Positions 61,711 to 64,000 of a DNA stretch of 64,000 nucleotides are shown one piece after another; positions within the stretch are counted from its first letter, which is position 1, and each line of letters opens with the position of its first letter. The notes under the pieces were generated by a model. That model ran no database searches. It saw only the letters and a list, made by a program, of their open reading frames with translations, and had not been told where the DNA came from. A program made the position numbers and the translations under genes. Source of the DNA: Colletotrichum lupini (taxonomy: Eukaryota > Ascomycota > Sordariomycetes > Glomerellales > Glomerellaceae); NCBI RefSeq assembly GCF_023278565.1, contig NC_064679.1, positions 2,604,001 to 2,668,000 of the forward strand. The letters are read 5' to 3'.

Positions 61711-64000
61711 ATGACGGCCCAATCTCTTGGACCCCTCTCCGGAGGCAGCAAAGAGAACACACGAACTGTCCTCAGAGTCACCATCTTGTCTCTGATCGCA
61801 GCTGCCGCTGTTGCTAGTCGTCTCTTCTCCGTCATTCGTAAGTGCCCCTCGACACGTTGCCAAGGGTCTCCTTCCTGCCATCACCAACACCAATTGGTGT
61901 TTGGATCGGTTGGAAAGGAAGTCGCTCATCGCAATGCTTCTCGCTGCAAAGGAACCACGCTGACTCAACTTTTACAGGCTTCGAGAGTATCATTCACGAA
62001 TGTTGGTCTCTTCCCGTTTCACGTCCTTTCCTTCGTACCCGAAACTAATCGTTTACCAGTCGACCCCTGGTTCAACTTCAGAGCAACCAAGTACCTTGTG
62101 GCCAATGGATTCACCAAGTTCTGGGACTGGTTCGATGATCGGACATGGCATCCTCTCGGTCGGGTTACTGGAGGAACTCTTTACCCCGGTCTCATGGTGA
62201 CCAGCGGCGCCATCTACCACGCACTTCGAGCTCTTACGGTCCCCGTCGATATCCGCAACATCTGCGTTCTTCTGGCGCCAGCTTTCTCCGGCCTTACCGC
62301 CTATGCCGCCTACCTTCTTACCAATGAGATGACCACTTCGCCCTCGGCTGGTCTGCTTGCGGCTGTCTTCATGGGCATCTCACCTGGTTACATCTCCCGA
62401 TCAGTTGCCGGCAGTTACGACAATGAGGCCATCGCCATTTTCCTTCTTGTCTTCACCTTCTACTTGTGGATCAAGGCATTGAAGCTGGGCTCCATGCTCT
62501 GGGGTGCTCTTTGCGCCCTTTTCTACGGCTACATGGTCGCCTCCTGGGGTGGCTACGCCTTCATCACCAACATGCTTCCTCTGCATGCTCTGACCTTGAT
62601 CCTCATGGGTAGATACAGCGCCCGTCTCTACGTCAGCTACACCACTTGGTACGCTCTGGGTACATTGGCTAGCATGCAGATCCCCTTCGTCGGCTTCTTG
62701 CCCGTCAAGACTAGCGAGCACATGCCCGCTCTTGGTAAGTGAAACGTGAGAGCTTTGTGTCCATGTGAACTAACACGCGCTAGGTGTCTTTGGCTTCCTG
62801 CAGCTCGTTGCCTTCATCGACTATGTTAGAGGTGCTATTCCCAGTCGTCAGTTCCAGACCTTCGTCTACACCTTCCTGGCTGCGACATTCGGTCTTGCGC
62901 TTGCTGGCTTGGTGGCCTTGACATCGCTCGGATACATCGCCCCTTGGGGAGGTCGTTTCTACTCTCTCTGGGACACTGGCTACGCCAAGATTCACATCCC
63001 GATTATTGCATCAGTCTCTGAGCACCAGCCTACCGCTTGGCCTGCTTTCTTCTTCGACCTGAACATGCTTGTCTGGCTCTTCCCTGCTGGAGTCTACCTT
63101 TGCTTCCAGAACCTCCGGGATGAGCACGTTTTCGTCGTCGTCTACGCCCTCTTTGGCACCTACTTTGCCGGTGTCATGGTGCGTTTGATGCTTACCCTCA
63201 CTCCCATTGTCTGCGTTGCCGCGGCTATGGCGGCATCTCAAATCCTCGACACCTACATGGTCGCCAAGTCCCCCAACCCTGAGGACTACAAGACCGATGA
63301 TGCTGTCGAGGGAGCCTCCAAGAAGGCGGCCAAGCAGAGCGGACTCAAGTCGACCAGCAAGCCGGTCGTCGGTATCTACACCTTCCTCTCCAAGGCTGTC
63401 GTTGTTGGTGGCATGTCCATCTTCCTGCTCCTCTTTGTGCTTCACTGCACTTGGGTCACCTCAAATGCCTACTCTTCGCCCTCTGTCGTCCTTGCCAGCC
63501 GACTGCCCGATGGAAGCCAGCACATTATTGATGATTATCGCGAGGCTTACCAGTGGCTCCGTCAGAACACCAAGGAGGACGCCAAGATCATGTCTTGGTG
63601 GGACTACGGCTACCAGATTGGTGGCATGGCCGACCGTCCCACTCTCGTCGACAACAACACGTGGAACAACACCCACATTGCCACTGTCGGCAAGGCGATG
63701 AGCTCTCGTGAGGAAGTCAGCTACCCCATCATGCGCCAGCACGAAGTCGACTACGTCCTTGTGGTGTTCGGTGGTCTGCTGGGCTACTCCGGTGACGACA
63801 TCAACAAGTTCTTGTGGATGGTCCGTATTGCTGAGGGCATCTGGCCCGAAGAGGTCCAGGAGCGCAAGTTCTTCACCCCCCGTGGAGAGTACAGAGTCGA
63901 TGACCAAGCGACCGACACCATGAAGAACAGCTTGATGTAAGAGAAAAAATACTCCTTCAGTCTGAATTCCTACTAACAATCTCATAGGTACAAGATGTCC
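61711..64000 (+). CDS. STT3: Oligosaccharyltransferase catalytic subunit STT3 (5' part)
   Basis: Transfers the lipid-linked glycan to Asn in N-x-S/T sequons in the ER lumen. Exons read: 61711-61837, 61978-62001 (24 nt), 62060-62734, 62784-63936 and 63988 onward, running off the right edge after about 664 residues. The micro-exon supplies FESIIHE, so that [24 protein letters not shown] forms the first metal-binding motif. SVAGSYDNEAIAIF holds the second DNE-type motif. About a dozen hydrophobic helices follow. The hallmark WWDYGYQI sits in SWWDYGYQIGGM, followed by DNNTWNNTHIATVG. The SVSEHQPTAW segment is the conserved SVSEHQPT loop. The C-terminal lumenal domain continues beyond the window. 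EMC3 and SPC2 in the same window also work at the ER membrane. Confidence 0.95.

Overview
The window is nuclear DNA of a filamentous ascomycete, most likely a Sordariomycete. Most genes are broken by short GT-AG introns (about 45 to 260 nt) with CTAAC/CTGAC-like branch sites and are separated by long gene-free intervals. The protein set is fungal: APQ12, fungal mitochondrial Tim11-type subunit e, a secreted protein of fungal DUF type, and a conserved Sordariomycete protein commonly labelled 'casein kinase II beta 2 subunit'. I cannot name the species. No transposon, CRISPR array or secondary-metabolite cluster was seen.

Layout. 1-225: N-terminus of an unidentified Pro/Gly-rich protein. 1.0-4.0 kb: RPC25 (RNA polymerase III), EMC3 and SPC2 (ER insertion and signal-peptide cleavage). 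4.6-8.6 kb: MMS19/MET18 (cytosolic iron-sulfur delivery). 9.8-11.0 kb: MTD1 (one-carbon folate metabolism). 11.0-15.7 kb: no gene recognised. 15.7-18.4 kb: a large disordered protein. 19.9-25.8 kb: APQ12, GPN3 and S-adenosylmethionine synthetase. 25.8-31.5 kb: a gene-poor stretch with an intron-containing tRNA-Leu(AAG) and a candidate C/D snoRNA. 31.5-42.8 kb: accessory-looking genes, namely two uncharacterised proteins, a large secreted DUF-type protein, a small secreted protein, a possible gene relic and a PLC-X protein. 42.9-44.3 kb: a non-coding, multi-intron locus carrying about five box C/D snoRNAs on the minus strand. 44.8-50.4 kb: a mitochondrial-looking conserved protein, a Lys-rich nucleolar-type protein whose frame contains one TAG stop, and a peroxisomal hydratase ending in SKL. 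50.7-64 kb: tubulin cofactor E, a CCCH zinc-finger protein, a pyridoxal-reductase-like AKR, dynein intermediate chain, ATP synthase subunit e and the 5' part of STT3.

Most genes are independent housekeeping genes with no operon-like logic. SPC2, EMC3 and STT3 all act at the ER membrane, and dynein intermediate chain and TBCE both serve the microtubule system, but they are not arranged as units. The most notable signals are the snoRNA host locus and the in-frame TAG at 48017-48019. Exon borders are hand-read from splice signals and reading frame, without transcript data.
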